DNA from: Ardenticatenaceae bacterium
GTDB taxonomy: Bacteria > Chloroflexota > Anaerolineae > Promineifilales > Promineifilaceae
Assembly (NCBI GenBank): GCA_020634495.1
Contig: JACKBR010000024.1
Span: 12,921-76,920, forward strand
Length of the DNA stretch: 64,000 nucleotides
Direction of reading: 5' to 3'
Position 1 is the stretch's first letter; each line of letters starts with the position of its first letter. A program made the translations under genes and the position numbers. The notes under the pieces were generated by a model that saw only the letters and a list, made by a program, of their open reading frames with translations, was not told the DNA's origin and did no database searches. Below, in pieces: positions 27,030-36,180 of the stretch.

Positions 27030-27857
27030 ATGATGATGCGATGGATTTGGCTGCTGCTGGCGCTGGTTGGCACAACGGCCGTTGCCTGCAACAGTGACCC
27101 CGCTCCACCGCCAACTTTGCCAGCCGCCGCCCCACCCGCGCTGCTGCAAATTGGCGTTACCAGCAGCGCCAGCGCAATCATTCCGCTGGTACAGCCAGTT
27201 TATGCGCAAGAAAACCCGCAAGTAGAATTGCAGTTTGTGTTGAGCAACAACGGCACGCTGCACAATGATCTGGCCAATGGCCTGCTGGATGCCATCCTGG
27301 TACACCACATTCCAGAGGGCACCCCGCGCTACTTTAACCCGGTGGGTCTGGATGGGCTGGTTATCCTGGTTCACCCCAGCAATCCGGTGCAAACTGTCAC
27401 TCGTGCAGAGGTGCAGGCGATTTTTAACGGCCGTATCACCAATTGGCAATCTGTTGGCGGGGCCAATGAAGAAATTGTGCTGCTGAGCCGCGAACAGGGT
27501 TCTGGGCTGCGCACGTTGCTGCGCCAGCAGATCATGGCCGAGCAGCGCATTAGCCCCAATGCCCTGCTGCAAACGGGCAATGAGGCGATGCTAACGGCCG
27601 TTGCCAACAATCCCGCCGCCATTGGCTACAGCAGCATGAGCAGCGCCAGCCAATCCCCCGTGAAGATGTTGCCGATAGACGGCCGTTCCGCCACCCCAGC
27701 CACCACTGCTGACCAAACCTACCCGCTCACCACCCCGCTCTACTTTGTTGCCGCCACCGAGGCAGAGCCAACTGGCGAGCTGCGCGCTTTCCTGGCCTGG
27801 CTGCAATCAGAAGCAGGGCAGGGCGTGATTGAGGAGGCTTACGGCCGTGTGCGCTGA
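27030..27857 (+). CDS. PstS-like substrate-binding lipoprotein
   Basis: 275 residues. Signal MRWIWLLLALVGTTAVAC with a lipobox Cys, then a Pro/Ala linker and a PBP-like fold: LLQIGVTSSASAIIPLVQPV, the anion-binding type segment REQGSGLRTLLRQQI, VQAIFNGRITNWQSVGG and PAAIGYSSMSSA. These are typical of phosphate-ABC-type binding proteins (PBP_like_2). It starts at the base after the uppP stop and so shares its operon. No permease genes are nearby, so it may act as a sensor or with a distant transporter. Confidence 0.82.
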   Translation: MMMRWIWLLLALVGTTAVACNSDPAPPPTLPAAAPPALLQIGVTSSASAIIPLVQPVYAQENPQVELQFVLSNNGTLHNDLANGLLDAILVHHIPEGTPRYFNPVGLDGLVILVHPSNPVQTVTRAEVQAIFNGRITNWQSVGGANEEIVLLSREQGSGLRTLLRQQIMAEQRISPNALLQTGNEAMLTAVANNPAAIGYSSMSSASQSPVKMLPIDGRSATPATTADQTYPLTTPLYFVAATEAEPTGELRAFLAWLQSEAGQGVIEEAYGRVR

Positions 27858-27882
27858 AAAACCTCACACTTATCGGCCCAAT

Positions 27883-28167
27883 CTAATAATTTCCAGATTC
27901 CATAGACCTGACAATCCGTGATTTAGCATTCATCATGATGGTTCCCTCCACTTTGCCCCAAACGACCTGCATAGCGGCAAGCAAGGCCTCTGCCTGGCTT
28001 ACCGTATCGAATTCGAGATCAATCATTATGTATTTGGGATCGTCAACAGGCTGCAAAATCTGATAACTGCGCACACCAGACTTCTCCCGACCAACCGGGT
28101 CACTGTCAAAAGCCTTCTTCCAGGCATCATAATCAAAAATTGGATGTTCAATTCGCAACATGTACAT
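27883..28167 (-). CDS. Small dimeric alpha/beta-barrel (ABM-like) protein
   Basis: 94 residues: MLRIEHPIFDYDAWKKAFDS, VGREKSGVRSYQILQPVDDP and YIMIDLEFDTVSQAEALLAA. The beta-alpha-beta pattern with D-Y-D-A-W-K-K and R-S-Y matches monooxygenase-like ABM small proteins. No catalytic role can be assigned. Convergent with the PstS-like gene. Confidence 0.65.
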   Translation of the reverse strand: MYMLRIEHPIFDYDAWKKAFDSDPVGREKSGVRSYQILQPVDDPKYIMIDLEFDTVSQAEALLAAMQVVWGKVEGTIMMNAKSRIVRSMESGNY

Positions 28168-28236
28168 TTAGATCACCTTTCCACCTTTATTGACTTTTAA
28201 CTTTTAACTGCTTCCAAACTTTAAAATACCGCTTAA

Positions 28237-28268
28237 CACAAAAAGCCGCTGACGGGCTGTCAGCGGCT
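28237..28268 (-). terminator. Terminator hairpin, minus strand, without obvious gene
   Basis: A perfect 10-bp stem AGCCGCTGAC / GTCAGCGGCT (28244-28253 with 28259-28268). The A-run at 28239-28244 gives a T-run on the minus strand. No minus-strand gene lies to its right, so it may end a small RNA or act in the leader of the 27883-28167 gene. Confidence 0.6.
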
Positions 28269-28529
28269 CTGGATTGCAACAGATGGGCCTGTCAGCGAGC
28301 AGGTATATTCCGTATATTCCAACTCCAGTTAGCAACTAAAAAACGAGATATTTTTGCGAGTTGTGTCTAGAGCGAAATTGTAATTTAGATATTGCAAAAG
28401 TCAATCACCAGTTTTGTGACGGTAGGCTTTTTTTTTTGTTCCCTAACAAACCCGATGCAGAACCATTTTTTTCACCCGCAACCCGTTCTTGCCCACTAAA
28501 AACAAGATTGCTCGTACCATTTTTACCCA

Positions 28530-28558
28530 TAGACAGAAATCAGAACCAAATCTATAAT
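28530..28558 (+). promoter_or_regulatory. Sigma-70-type promoter
   Basis: TAGACA, 17-base spacer, TATAAT. The expected start is about 28565, which leads into the attenuator-like leader at 28565-28674. Confidence 0.75.
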
Positions 28559-28564
28559 TAGCCT

Positions 28565-28674
28565 TGAAAACAATATAGTTTTTACGAAAAGATGATGGCT
28601 CATTGAGGACAATGTGCTGTCTGAGCAAAGCCTGATGACCGGACAATTTGTTCGATTAGATCAGGCTTTTTTTT
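28565..28674 (+). ncRNA. Short terminated leader or small RNA upstream of ornithine aminotransferase
   Basis: A transcript from the promoter at 28530 would contain a GCTCA/TGAGC stem and end about 110 bases later at a hairpin (28627-28636 with 28660-28669) followed by eight T. It is on the same strand and 131 bases before the aminotransferase start. It is either an orphan sRNA or a transcription attenuator for that gene. I recognise no known riboswitch class. Confidence 0.5.
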
Positions 28675-28682
28675 ATCGGCGT

Positions 28683-28747
28683 GAGGACTGGCAGTCCTTC
28701 AGTTTATAAACAGGCAGGCAACCACTTGTAGGACTGCCAGTCCTGCA
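28683..28747. repeat. GGACTGGCAGTCC palindrome pair
   Basis: AGGACTGGCAGTCCT and AGGACTGCCAGTCCT, each nearly self-complementary and complementary to each other, about 45 bases apart. Another short intergenic palindrome family. Confidence 0.65.
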
Positions 28748-28805
28748 TCCAGGCATGGCGTTGCCCATAATTCCCCAAACCCATTGGCAAGGAGATTGAT
28801 TCATT

Positions 28806-29999
28806 ATGAACAGTCAAAGATTTATTGAACTCGATGAAACCTACAGCGCCCACAACTATCATCCGCTGGACGTGGTGATTGAAAAAGCGGAGGGCGTCTG
28901 GGTGTATGATGTGGACGGCAAGAAGTATTTGGATTGTCTGGCGGCGTACTCCGCCGTCAATCAAGGCCATTGCCACCCTGGTATTATGGCGGCCGCCACG
29001 GAGCAGATGCACAAGGTGACGCTGACCTCTCGCGCTTTTCGCAATGACCAGATGGGGCCGTTCCTTAAGGAGCTGTGCGAGCTGACCAACTACGAGATGG
29101 CCCTGCCCATGAATACGGGGGCTGAAGCGGTGGAAACGGCCGTAAAAGCAGCGCGTAAATGGGGCTACGAAGTAAAAAACGTCCCCGACAACCAGGCAGA
29201 AATCATCGTCTGTGAAGGCAACTTCCACGGACGCACCACCACCATCATCGGCTTTTCCAGCGAGGCCAGCTACAAGCGCAACTTTGGCCCCTTCACCCCT
29301 GGCTTCGTCATGATCCCCTATGGCGATACGGCCGCTTTAGAAGCAGCCATCACCCCCAACACCGTGGGCTTTTTGGTTGAGCCCATCCAGGGAGAAGGCG
29401 GCGTAATCATCCCGCCGCACGGATTCCTTAAAGAAGCATACGACATTTGCCAGCAGCACAATGTTTTGTTTATTGCCGATGAGATTCAAACGGGATTCGG
29501 CCGTACGGGCAAGCTGTTTGCCTGTGATCATGAAGGCATCAAGCCAGACGTTACCATTGTGGGCAAGGCGTTGAGCGGTGGTTTTTATCCGGTTTCGGCC
29601 GTTCTCACCGACCGTAACGTGCTGGGACTGTTCCACCCCGGTGACCACGGCAGCACTTTTGGCGGCAACCCGCTGGGAGCGGCCGTTGGTCGTGCCGCCC
29701 TCAAAGCCCTGACAGATGAAAAGCTGGTTGAACGCTCCCAAGAGTTGGGCGAATACTTCAAAGGTCGCCTGGAACGCATCGAAAGTGAACACATCAAAGT
29801 TGTGCGCGGCAAGGGGCTGTTCATTGGCGTAGAACTGCACACCCGCGCCCGCCGCTTCTGCGAGGCGCTGCAAGATCGGGGCATTCTGTGCAAAGAAACG
29901 CACGAAAACGTGATCCGCTTCGCCCCGCCGCTGGTCATCAAAAAAGAAGATATTGATTGGGCTTTGGAGCATATTGAACCTGTGTTGATGATGCCTTAA
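28806..29999 (+). CDS. rocD: Ornithine--oxo-acid aminotransferase
   Basis: 397 residues; PLP enzyme turning ornithine into glutamate semialdehyde. Opening residues [20 protein letters not shown] and the [52 protein letters not shown] and [15 protein letters not shown] segments are those of ornithine aminotransferase. PLP lysine is K254 in [31 protein letters not shown] precedes ATG 28806. Monocistronic; expression may depend on the upstream terminated leader. Confidence 0.93.
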   Translation: MNSQRFIELDETYSAHNYHPLDVVIEKAEGVWVYDVDGKKYLDCLAAYSAVNQGHCHPGIMAAATEQMHKVTLTSRAFRNDQMGPFLKELCELTNYEMALPMNTGAEAVETAVKAARKWGYEVKNVPDNQAEIIVCEGNFHGRTTTIIGFSSEASYKRNFGPFTPGFVMIPYGDTAALEAAITPNTVGFLVEPIQGEGGVIIPPHGFLKEAYDICQQHNVLFIADEIQTGFGRTGKLFACDHEGIKPDVTIVGKALSGGFYPVSAVLTDRNVLGLFHPGDHGSTFGGNPLGAAVGRAALKALTDEKLVERSQELGEYFKGRLERIESEHIKVVRGKGLFIGVELHTRARRFCEALQDRGILCKETHENVIRFAPPLVIKKEDIDWALEHIEPVLMMP

Positions 30000-30003
30000 T
30001 AGT

Positions 30004-30061
30004 AGGAGACTGGGGATTGGAGATTGGAGATTGAGGATTACTCAATCTCCGGTCACAATCC
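30004..30061. repeat. GGAGATTGGAGATTG hairpin repeat
   Basis: Tandem GGGATTGGAGATTGGAGATT followed by the complementary ACTCAATCTCCGG...AATCCCC. Same word family as 17212-17262. Lies downstream of rocD and may act as a transcript end. Confidence 0.65.
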
Positions 30062-30128
30062 CCTGCAAAACATGTGCGTTGGTAAAACGGCCGTTTCCTG
30101 AGCAAAGTACCGCTTAAGTTAGGTAAAG

Positions 30129-30515
30129 TTGGCAGGTTTGGAAGCAAAAGAGTGGGATTATTGCACGATCAAATTTAGCACCTACCACAACATGGGTGGC
30201 GGGGAACATGCGGGCCTAAATTATGGCTTGCTGTGGTTTGTAGCTGAAGCCAAAGGGCCAAACGGCCGTTACAGTGCAGGCAAATCCACCGAAATTCCTT
30301 TTGGTCGCGTAGCAGAGGGCATCCCAGATCAACGCAATGCGGCGCACCAAAGCGTGCATCGCGAGCTAGTTGCAGCCCTAAAAAAAGAAGGCTGGCAACC
30401 AATCTCTGGGGGCGGCTCCGGCTGGTGGGAAAAACGGTTCCGCCGCGACCCAGGCAAAGCGCCACTAACTTTAGGCCAAAAGATTCGCAGCTACTTTTCC
30501 CCGGAAAAAGAATAA
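30129..30515 (+). CDS. Conserved hypothetical protein, 128 aa
   Basis: Starts at TTG 30129 or possibly at the internal ATG 30192 (MGGGEHAGLNYGL). The sequence KEWDYCTIKFSTYHNMGGGE, RNAAHQSVHRELVAALKKEG, WQPISGGGSGWWEKRFRR is a recurrent small-protein pattern (YCTI at the start, GW..W...RF at the end) in Chloroflexota and cyanobacteria; no function is known. No signal peptide. Confidence 0.6.
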   Translation: MAGLEAKEWDYCTIKFSTYHNMGGGEHAGLNYGLLWFVAEAKGPNGRYSAGKSTEIPFGRVAEGIPDQRNAAHQSVHRELVAALKKEGWQPISGGGSGWWEKRFRRDPGKAPLTLGQKIRSYFSPEKE

Positions 30516-30704
30516 TTCTCCTTGGCCAATTGGCCATCTGCCTAAAAAACCTTTGCCTAAAAAACCTTAATCAACTGCCAATCCACATGGTGCATTCCAG
30601 CACTTTTTTGACTATTTAGAGATGCGTTGACAATACGGCCGTTCCCTAAGTAAGATACCCTCTAGCAAATTTGTTCATTTCCCTGTGCTTAAGGAGGATA
30701 AGTT

Positions 30705-31598
30705 GTGAATAATCCCTTGCCCATCCCAGATAACGACAGCGCTGAATTTTTGGACGCCCTCTTTACGGCCGTTACCAACGAAGAGGGCACATTGGCTGGC
30801 GGTGATACGGAGCAGCTCTTTGAAGGAGGAACGGCCGTACAAGGTCTACGCGAAACCAAAATCACCTTTGGCCATCCGCTGCATCGCCTGACGCGCTTAA
30901 CCCCCGCCCTTTTTACGGCTTTGGGCATCGAGTTGGACCCCATACTCAAGAAACAACGGCGGGATTATGAATTTTATTCCATGACGCTGGCCGTCTCGCT
31001 CTCGCCCAAGCGCGGGGCTTCCTTCCAGCGGGTAGAATGTGAGCTACAGTTTGGCCCCGACGGGTTAAAGGCTCCGATTGTGGAAACCATGTTCCCTCAA
31101 ACAAAATGGCATTCTGTTTTGTCCTGGGGCGGCGGCATGAATTTGGCTTTGAACGGCCGTCTCGACTGGGAGATTGGCCTGCCCGACAACGAAGCAGTGG
31201 AAGCTGCCAAGCAGATGAGCGGCGCACCGGCAGCCCAGCTTAAAAACAATAACGAAATGAAAGCCCACATCATCCTCCCAGACTACAGTTTTGAGATGGG
31301 CCGGGTAGAAACCAACGCCGCAGGCGAAGGCAACACCTACTGCCGCTGGCGCATTGAAGACCCGCAGTTGCAAAAAACAGAATCGGCCAACTTTGTTGTT
31401 GTTTTTAAGGTGCCAAAAGAGATTAAAACCATTGAACTAAGCGGCATCGTCACCGCCGATACCAAAATGAGCTGGCTTACCGCCCAGCTAAACAACGTTT
31501 TTGGCGACCTGGCAGATCGCTTCCAGGCGCTGTGGCAGCCCAAGGCAAGGCTGCCCATCGGCGTCAAAGAAACCTGGACGCTGCCTTTGCCAGAGTAA
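30705..31598 (+). CDS. Unknown protein, first gene of the CHAT/MoxR/vWA cluster
   Basis: 297 residues from GTG 30705, chosen because AAGGAGG lies 7 bases before it. No family recognised. Residues 1-50 are acidic and disordered-looking; 50-120 contain GLRETKITFGHPLHRLTRLT and KKQRRDYEFYSMTLAVSLSP; the remainder alternates short strands (CELQFGPDGLKAPIVETMF, NFVVVFKVPKEIKTIELSGI), suggesting a beta-rich fold. No catalytic motif, signal or membrane segment. It precedes the CHAT gene by 161 bases on the same strand and carries three octamers. Inferred role: accessory or sensor component of the conflict cluster. Confidence 0.7.
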   Translation: MNNPLPIPDNDSAEFLDALFTAVTNEEGTLAGGDTEQLFEGGTAVQGLRETKITFGHPLHRLTRLTPALFTALGIELDPILKKQRRDYEFYSMTLAVSLSPKRGASFQRVECELQFGPDGLKAPIVETMFPQTKWHSVLSWGGGMNLALNGRLDWEIGLPDNEAVEAAKQMSGAPAAQLKNNNEMKAHIILPDYSFEMGRVETNAAGEGNTYCRWRIEDPQLQKTESANFVVVFKVPKEIKTIELSGIVTADTKMSWLTAQLNNVFGDLADRFQALWQPKARLPIGVKETWTLPLPE

Positions 31599-31631
31599 TT
31601 AGGTGCTTTGCTCAGTTTTCATTTTTAAATC

Positions 31632-31725
31632 AGTAACTTACGTTACGTAGTTACTCTGGTAGAAACCCTAAGGGTTTTGCAAAACCAGCACCAATTTCCA
31701 GAGCTATAGTAAACCCTTAGGGTTT
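31632..31725. promoter_or_regulatory. Palindrome cluster upstream of the CHAT gene
   Basis: Three symmetrical sites: GTAACT...AGTTAC around 31632-31652, AAACCCTAAGGGTTT at 31663-31677 and AAACCCTTAGGGTTT at 31711-31725. The two 15-mers can pair with each other or act as twin operator half-sites. Operator versus intergenic repeat cannot be settled here. Confidence 0.5.
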
Positions 31726-31759
31726 GCGCTGCGTAACATCAGTCAGTAAGGAAAAATTT

Positions 31760-33154
31760 ATGTCTGACGCTACTTATACTTATCATGTCAACATCATCAG
31801 CCGGGAAAGTGTGCAGGTTCGTAAAATTGATGGAAACGGCCGTTCCGCTGGCAACCCACCCGGCACATTTGGCTACAAAGGCAACCGTAAAAAGCTGATC
31901 GAAAACCTTAGCCAAAAAGCCAATGCACGTACCATTACTAGCGATGAAATCCAAACTTTGGGGGAAACTCTTTTCCAGGTTCTCTTCAACGAAAGCTTGC
32001 GTGTTGATTTTCTCAAAACCTACAATGAGCTTAAGAAAGAAAACAACATCACCCTGCGCCTGGAACTGGGAGCAGATGAAAAGACCTTGCCAGATGTCGC
32101 CGCCCTGCCCTGGGAATTCCTGTGCGCACCTTCCAACGATATTACAGGCCAGGTCTGGCTGGGAACCGATCCCAATGTCGTCCTGTCCCGTACCAGAGAC
32201 CTTTGGGAGCCAGCTGCACCTATTCAGCTAGCCACCAATGAAAAGCTGCGCATCGCTGTGGTCGTCTCCGCACCAACCGATAATCCAGTAAAAGTACTCT
32301 ATGAAAAGCTGTGGCAAGCGTTGCAAAAATTGGCCGAAGATAATTCAGAGAAGATTGAGCTGCTGCCGCTAGTCCAGTCGGCCACCAAAGAAGCGATTGA
32401 TGATCTTCTAGAAGATCATGAGCCTCATATTTTTCATTTTATCGGACACGGCCGTCTCAAAAATGAAGCTGGGAACGAAATTGGAGAAATTGCCCTGATG
32501 CACGAGAGTGGTCAGGCGCGTTGGGTCGATGCGCAACGATTTAGCACCCTGTTTGCTCGCCACCAACCTGGCGTAGTGCTTTTGCAAGCCTGTGAGGGCG
32601 GCCAACTGTCTGCTTCGCAGGCGTTTGCTGGCGTGGCTTCGCAAATTGTGCAGCAGCAAATTCCCGTGGTGGTGGCCATGCAGTATGAAGTCAGCAACAG
32701 CATTGCCCGCAAGTTTGCCGTGGAATTTTACGAGCGGCTGGCCGAGTTTAAGCCGGTTGACGTGGCCGCGCAGGAAGGTCGCAACCGCATCTCTGACTTT
32801 AATTCCAGCCGCAATTTTGCCACGCCCGTCCTTTTTATGCGGGCAGAGAAGGGCCATCTGTTCAGCCCGCCGTCCGCCGCTGCCCAAAACCCAGAGCCTG
32901 TCACGCCTCATGCCCCTGGTGAATTAGCCAGCGAACAACGCAGCCAACTACGGATGAAGCTTAGCAAATATTTTAGCCTGAACGACCTTTATGGCCTTTG
33001 CTTTGATTTGAACATTGACAAGGACAATTTTCCAACAACCCAGGGTAAAGACACGTTTATCCAGCATTTGGTTGAATATTTGGAACGCAACGGCCGTATC
33101 GACCAATTCCTGGCGCTCTGCAAAAGGGATCGGCCTAAGGTACAATGGCCCTGA
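31760..33154 (+). CDS. CHAT-domain protease with C-terminal effector-associated-type domain
   Basis: 464 residues from ATG 31760 (AAGGAA before it; an in-frame ATG at 31724 lies inside a palindrome). The CHAT caspase-like fold spans about 60-370, with a conserved pre-domain (LRVDFLKTYNEL, LPWEFLCAPSND, LGTDPNVVLSR) and the catalytic dyad H230 in FHFIGHGR and C278 in VVLLQACEGG. A Pro-rich linker leads to a helical C-terminal domain (about 393-464: LRMKLSKYFSLNDLYGLCFD, LVEYLERNGRIDQFLALC, KRDRPKVQW) of effector-associated type, like the one ending the 2058-residue protein. I infer activation by homotypic EAD contact and then proteolysis of a target or of cluster partners. Confidence 0.88.
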   Translation: MSDATYTYHVNIISRESVQVRKIDGNGRSAGNPPGTFGYKGNRKKLIENLSQKANARTITSDEIQTLGETLFQVLFNESLRVDFLKTYNELKKENNITLRLELGADEKTLPDVAALPWEFLCAPSNDITGQVWLGTDPNVVLSRTRDLWEPAAPIQLATNEKLRIAVVVSAPTDNPVKVLYEKLWQALQKLAEDNSEKIELLPLVQSATKEAIDDLLEDHEPHIFHFIGHGRLKNEAGNEIGEIALMHESGQARWVDAQRFSTLFARHQPGVVLLQACEGGQLSASQAFAGVASQIVQQQIPVVVAMQYEVSNSIARKFAVEFYERLAEFKPVDVAAQEGRNRISDFNSSRNFATPVLFMRAEKGHLFSPPSAAAQNPEPVTPHAPGELASEQRSQLRMKLSKYFSLNDLYGLCFDLNIDKDNFPTTQGKDTFIQHLVEYLERNGRIDQFLALCKRDRPKVQWP

Positions 33155-33200
33155 GACTTACCCCAACACATCTATAAATCTCAGCATCTAACTTTATGCT

Positions 33201-35144
33201 ATGGGCAGCAATATCTTCACCTTTCGCCTCAATGTAGAAAATAACCAGCAAGTCCTCGCCACAAAAAGCGGCGGTGACGATGGCTGGGCAGGAAACCCCA
33301 ACGGCAAGCTCGGCTTCAAACCCAAAAAACAGCAGCAAATTCAAAGCTTGTGCCAGGCCGTGCACAACAACACCGCCGACAAAGATGATGTACGCAACCT
33401 GGGAAACCTGCTCTTTTCCACCCTTTTTGACGACAGCCTGCGCGTTGATTTTTTGAAAGGGTACAACCACGTCAGAAATCAGCCCAACGGGCTGCTGCGC
33501 CTGGAGCTGGACATTAATGAAGCTATTTTGCCCGAACTGGCAGCTTTGCCCTGGGAATTTATGTGCGTGCCCACAAACAATATCACCAGCGAGCTGTGGC
33601 TGGGCACAGACCCCAATGTGGTGCTGTCCCGCCGCTCAGCGCGGTGGCAGGCGCTGCCCCAGCGCGAATTGGCCCACGATGAACCAATCCGCATTGCGGT
33701 CATTGTGGCCAACCCCAGCGACAAGCCCGACGATATTGATTTCGGCGACCTGTGGCAGCAGGTGAAGCAGTTAGAAAGGAAAGAACCAACTCTTTATGCC
33801 GTAAGGTTAGAAACACAGCCAACTAAAGAAAATTTGGATGCCTTGCTGGAAGGGTTTAAGCCGCATATTTTTCACTTTATTGGTTACGGCCGTTCCCACC
33901 AAAAGCCAGAGCAAGCCACCCCACCCGAAGCTCAAATTGCTGTGCTGCACGACAGCGGGCAGGCCAAATGGGTGTCGGCTGCTCAATTTGGCACCCTGTT
34001 CGCCCGCCATAGGCCAGCGGTGGTTCTCTTTCAGGATGCGGCTTCAGACCAGACCCACCCGGTACCCATCTTCCCGGCTTTGGCCTGCCAGGCCATGACT
34101 CAGGATATTGCCGTGGCTGTGGCCTTACAATATCCTCTGGAAAATACGCGAGCGCACCGTTTTTGCCTGGAGTTTTATCAGCGACTTGCCAAAAACGAAC
34201 CGGTTGATAAATCCGTGCAGGAGGGGCGCGGTTCCATTTCCAATGCCGATTGGTATGAAACCCGCGACTTTGCCAGCCCCATGCTGCATATCCGCGTGGC
34301 CAACGGGCATTTATTTAGCCGCCAGCCCGCGCCCCCCATTGCCAGCCTGCAACCGCCCGACGCAGAGCTGGTGCGCCGCGCCCTGCTAAAGCTCAATTAC
34401 AGCCAACAAGAAACGCACTTCCAGGGCATCACCTTTAAGCCACAGCGCATGGGCGCTTTTTTAATCACCGCCCCCACACCAAACACAGAACCGTATTGGC
34501 TGCTGCACAAATTGGTCACCATGCTGCCCGGCAGCCATGTGCAGGATGAAGTGATTAAGATTGATATGAACATGGCCGATTCACCAGCAGAAACGGCGCT
34601 GTGGTGGGAAACGGTGGCAGATTTTATGGGGCTAAATTTTACCGCCAGCCAACAGGAGATTGTAACGGCCGTAAATGAAGCACGCGCCTACAAAAATTTG
34701 ATCTTTATCTTCGACAACGTCGGTCATTATCCAGGCTGTGTGCAAATCATATTAGACAAATTCTGGCAGCCCTTATCCCAATCAGCCGATCATACCGGGC
34801 AGCAGTGGCAGCTGCTCTTTTTGGTAGAAAGCCAGGGCAGGCTGGGGGAGGACAGTTTAGAAGTTACCGAACTTTCATCACCCACCTGGCAGCCCACCCA
34901 GGCCATACCCTTGCCATCCATAAATAAACACTTTCAGGAATCAGAGCTTCAAAGCTGGTTATTAAAAGATGAAACAAAGGCCATTGAACCGATAGAGCTG
35001 CGCCTGAACCACGACCCCCAAGCGTTGCTCCAGGAAATTATGGTTAAAGAGGGCGAACCCCGCTATGTCATGCGGGCGATTGGTCATTTATGCCAAATTA
35101 GTTGGCAAAGCAAAAAAAGAGAATGGTGTAGAAAATATGAGTGA
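33201..35144 (+). CDS. Catalytically dead CHAT fused to P-loop-less STAND-like domain
   Basis: 647 residues, paralogous to the preceding CHAT protein through residue about 370 (LRVDFLKGYNHV, LPWEFMCVPTNN, LGTDPNVVLSR). The catalytic His is replaced by Y229 (FHFIGYGR) and the Cys position by A280 (VVLFQDAASD), so it should not cleave. Residues about 400-620 resemble a STAND NTPase core whose P-loop is lost: RMGAFLITAPTPNTEPYWLL in place of GxxGxGKT, then KNLIFIFDNVGHY at the Walker-B position. This matches the inactive-STAND (iSTAND) type seen in MoxR-vWA systems. No EAD follows. It overlaps the MoxR start by eight bases, so the two are translationally coupled. Confidence 0.82.
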   Translation: MGSNIFTFRLNVENNQQVLATKSGGDDGWAGNPNGKLGFKPKKQQQIQSLCQAVHNNTADKDDVRNLGNLLFSTLFDDSLRVDFLKGYNHVRNQPNGLLRLELDINEAILPELAALPWEFMCVPTNNITSELWLGTDPNVVLSRRSARWQALPQRELAHDEPIRIAVIVANPSDKPDDIDFGDLWQQVKQLERKEPTLYAVRLETQPTKENLDALLEGFKPHIFHFIGYGRSHQKPEQATPPEAQIAVLHDSGQAKWVSAAQFGTLFARHRPAVVLFQDAASDQTHPVPIFPALACQAMTQDIAVAVALQYPLENTRAHRFCLEFYQRLAKNEPVDKSVQEGRGSISNADWYETRDFASPMLHIRVANGHLFSRQPAPPIASLQPPDAELVRRALLKLNYSQQETHFQGITFKPQRMGAFLITAPTPNTEPYWLLHKLVTMLPGSHVQDEVIKIDMNMADSPAETALWWETVADFMGLNFTASQQEIVTAVNEARAYKNLIFIFDNVGHYPGCVQIILDKFWQPLSQSADHTGQQWQLLFLVESQGRLGEDSLEVTELSSPTWQPTQAIPLPSINKHFQESELQSWLLKDETKAIEPIELRLNHDPQALLQEIMVKEGEPRYVMRAIGHLCQISWQSKKREWCRKYE

Positions 35145-36078
35145 AAAGCAAACCACATTAACGTATACCGGCGATCAATCCAACTTGTCTGAGCCGTATT
35201 TTCCCAGCGATGAGCTGAAGGAAGCGGTGAATATTGCCATTGCTTTGGAACGGCCGTTGCTGCTTAAAGGCGAACCGGGCTGCGGCAAAACCCGGCTGGC
35301 CCAGGCCGTGGCCGAGGAATTCGGCCTGGAGCGCGACAAACAATATTTTGAATGGCACGTCAAATCCACCAGCCGCGCCCAGGATGGCCTGTACATCTAC
35401 GACACCATTGGCCGCCTGCGTGACTCCCAATTAGTCGCCACCCAGCACATCTCAGATGAAGAGCGTGCCCAGCTAAAGCAAAAGCTGGCCGACCCGGAAG
35501 GGCACGTGAATTGGGGCCAGCTTGGGCGTGCCTTTCGCAACCAACACAAACGCGCCGTGGTGCTCATTGATGAAATTGACAAAGCCGATTTAGATTTTCC
35601 CAACGACTTGCTGAACGAACTGGACCGCAAACGCTTTCAGGTACACGAGACAAATCCGCCCATCCCCGTAGCCGCCGCCAAAGGGCACGAGCCCATCATT
35701 TTTGTCACCAACAACGACGAAAAGCCGCTGCCCGCCGCCTTTCTGCGCCGCTGCCTGTTTCACTACATCAAATTCCCAGAACCAAATGATTTGCGCCGCA
35801 TTGTGAGCCACCACGTGGCTCTGGACGAAGAAGATGAACTGGTGAAGAAGGCTGTCGGCCGTTTTTGGGAGCTGCGCGGCAGGATGGTGAAGGACAAACC
35901 GCATGGCGGCAAAAAGGTAAATACCAGTGAGCTGATTGATTGGGTGCGCTACATGAACGGCCGTCCTGACCGGGACAAACTGGCAGAACGACTCACCGAC
36001 GAACTGCTCTTTCCCAGCATCTTGCTTAAGAGCGTGGTGGATTACGGCCGTTACGCCGACAAACCCGACGTTGAATAA
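35137..36078 (+). CDS. MoxR-type AAA+ ATPase
   Basis: 313 residues. Walker A GEPGCGKTRLAQAVA, Walker B RAVVLIDEIDKAD, sensor-1 IIFVTNNDEKPLP and arginine-finger region AFLRRCLFHYIKFPEP; the C-terminal lid follows. MoxR ATPases act as chaperones with a vWA partner, here encoded 102 bases downstream. ATG 35137 overlaps the upstream stop (ATGAGTGA). In the published MoxR-vWA-coupled conflict systems this pair is the NTP-dependent threshold module that holds the effector in check; that role is inferred for this locus. Confidence 0.93.
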   Translation: MSEKQTTLTYTGDQSNLSEPYFPSDELKEAVNIAIALERPLLLKGEPGCGKTRLAQAVAEEFGLERDKQYFEWHVKSTSRAQDGLYIYDTIGRLRDSQLVATQHISDEERAQLKQKLADPEGHVNWGQLGRAFRNQHKRAVVLIDEIDKADLDFPNDLLNELDRKRFQVHETNPPIPVAAAKGHEPIIFVTNNDEKPLPAAFLRRCLFHYIKFPEPNDLRRIVSHHVALDEEDELVKKAVGRFWELRGRMVKDKPHGGKKVNTSELIDWVRYMNGRPDRDKLAERLTDELLFPSILLKSVVDYGRYADKPDVE

Positions 36079-36079
36079 T

Positions 36080-36165
36080 CCGCAGATTGCCCAGATGAAC
36101 ACAGATTTCTCTTAATTCTCTGTGAAGCTCTGTGCCTCCTCTGCGCAACTCTGTGTTCCGCTTTT
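36080..36165. repeat. CTCTGTG-type intergenic repeat between MoxR and vWA genes
   Basis: CAGATTGCCCAGATGAACACAG-type words followed by AATTCTCTGTGAAGCTCTGTG and CAACTCTGTGT. Same family as 9035-9110 and 51903-51965. Confidence 0.6.
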
Positions 36166-36180
36166 TTGTAGGTTAAACGC

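Noticed and set aside
26754..27572. Minus-strand frame of 272 codons across uppP and the PstS-like gene
   Set aside because: Covers two well-supported plus-strand genes and has a low-complexity, Gln/Asn-rich translation.
31724..31760. Earlier start (31724) for the active CHAT gene
   Set aside because: It lies within the AAACCC palindrome and has no ribosome-binding site; ATG 31760 has AAGGAA before it and matches the paralogue's start.
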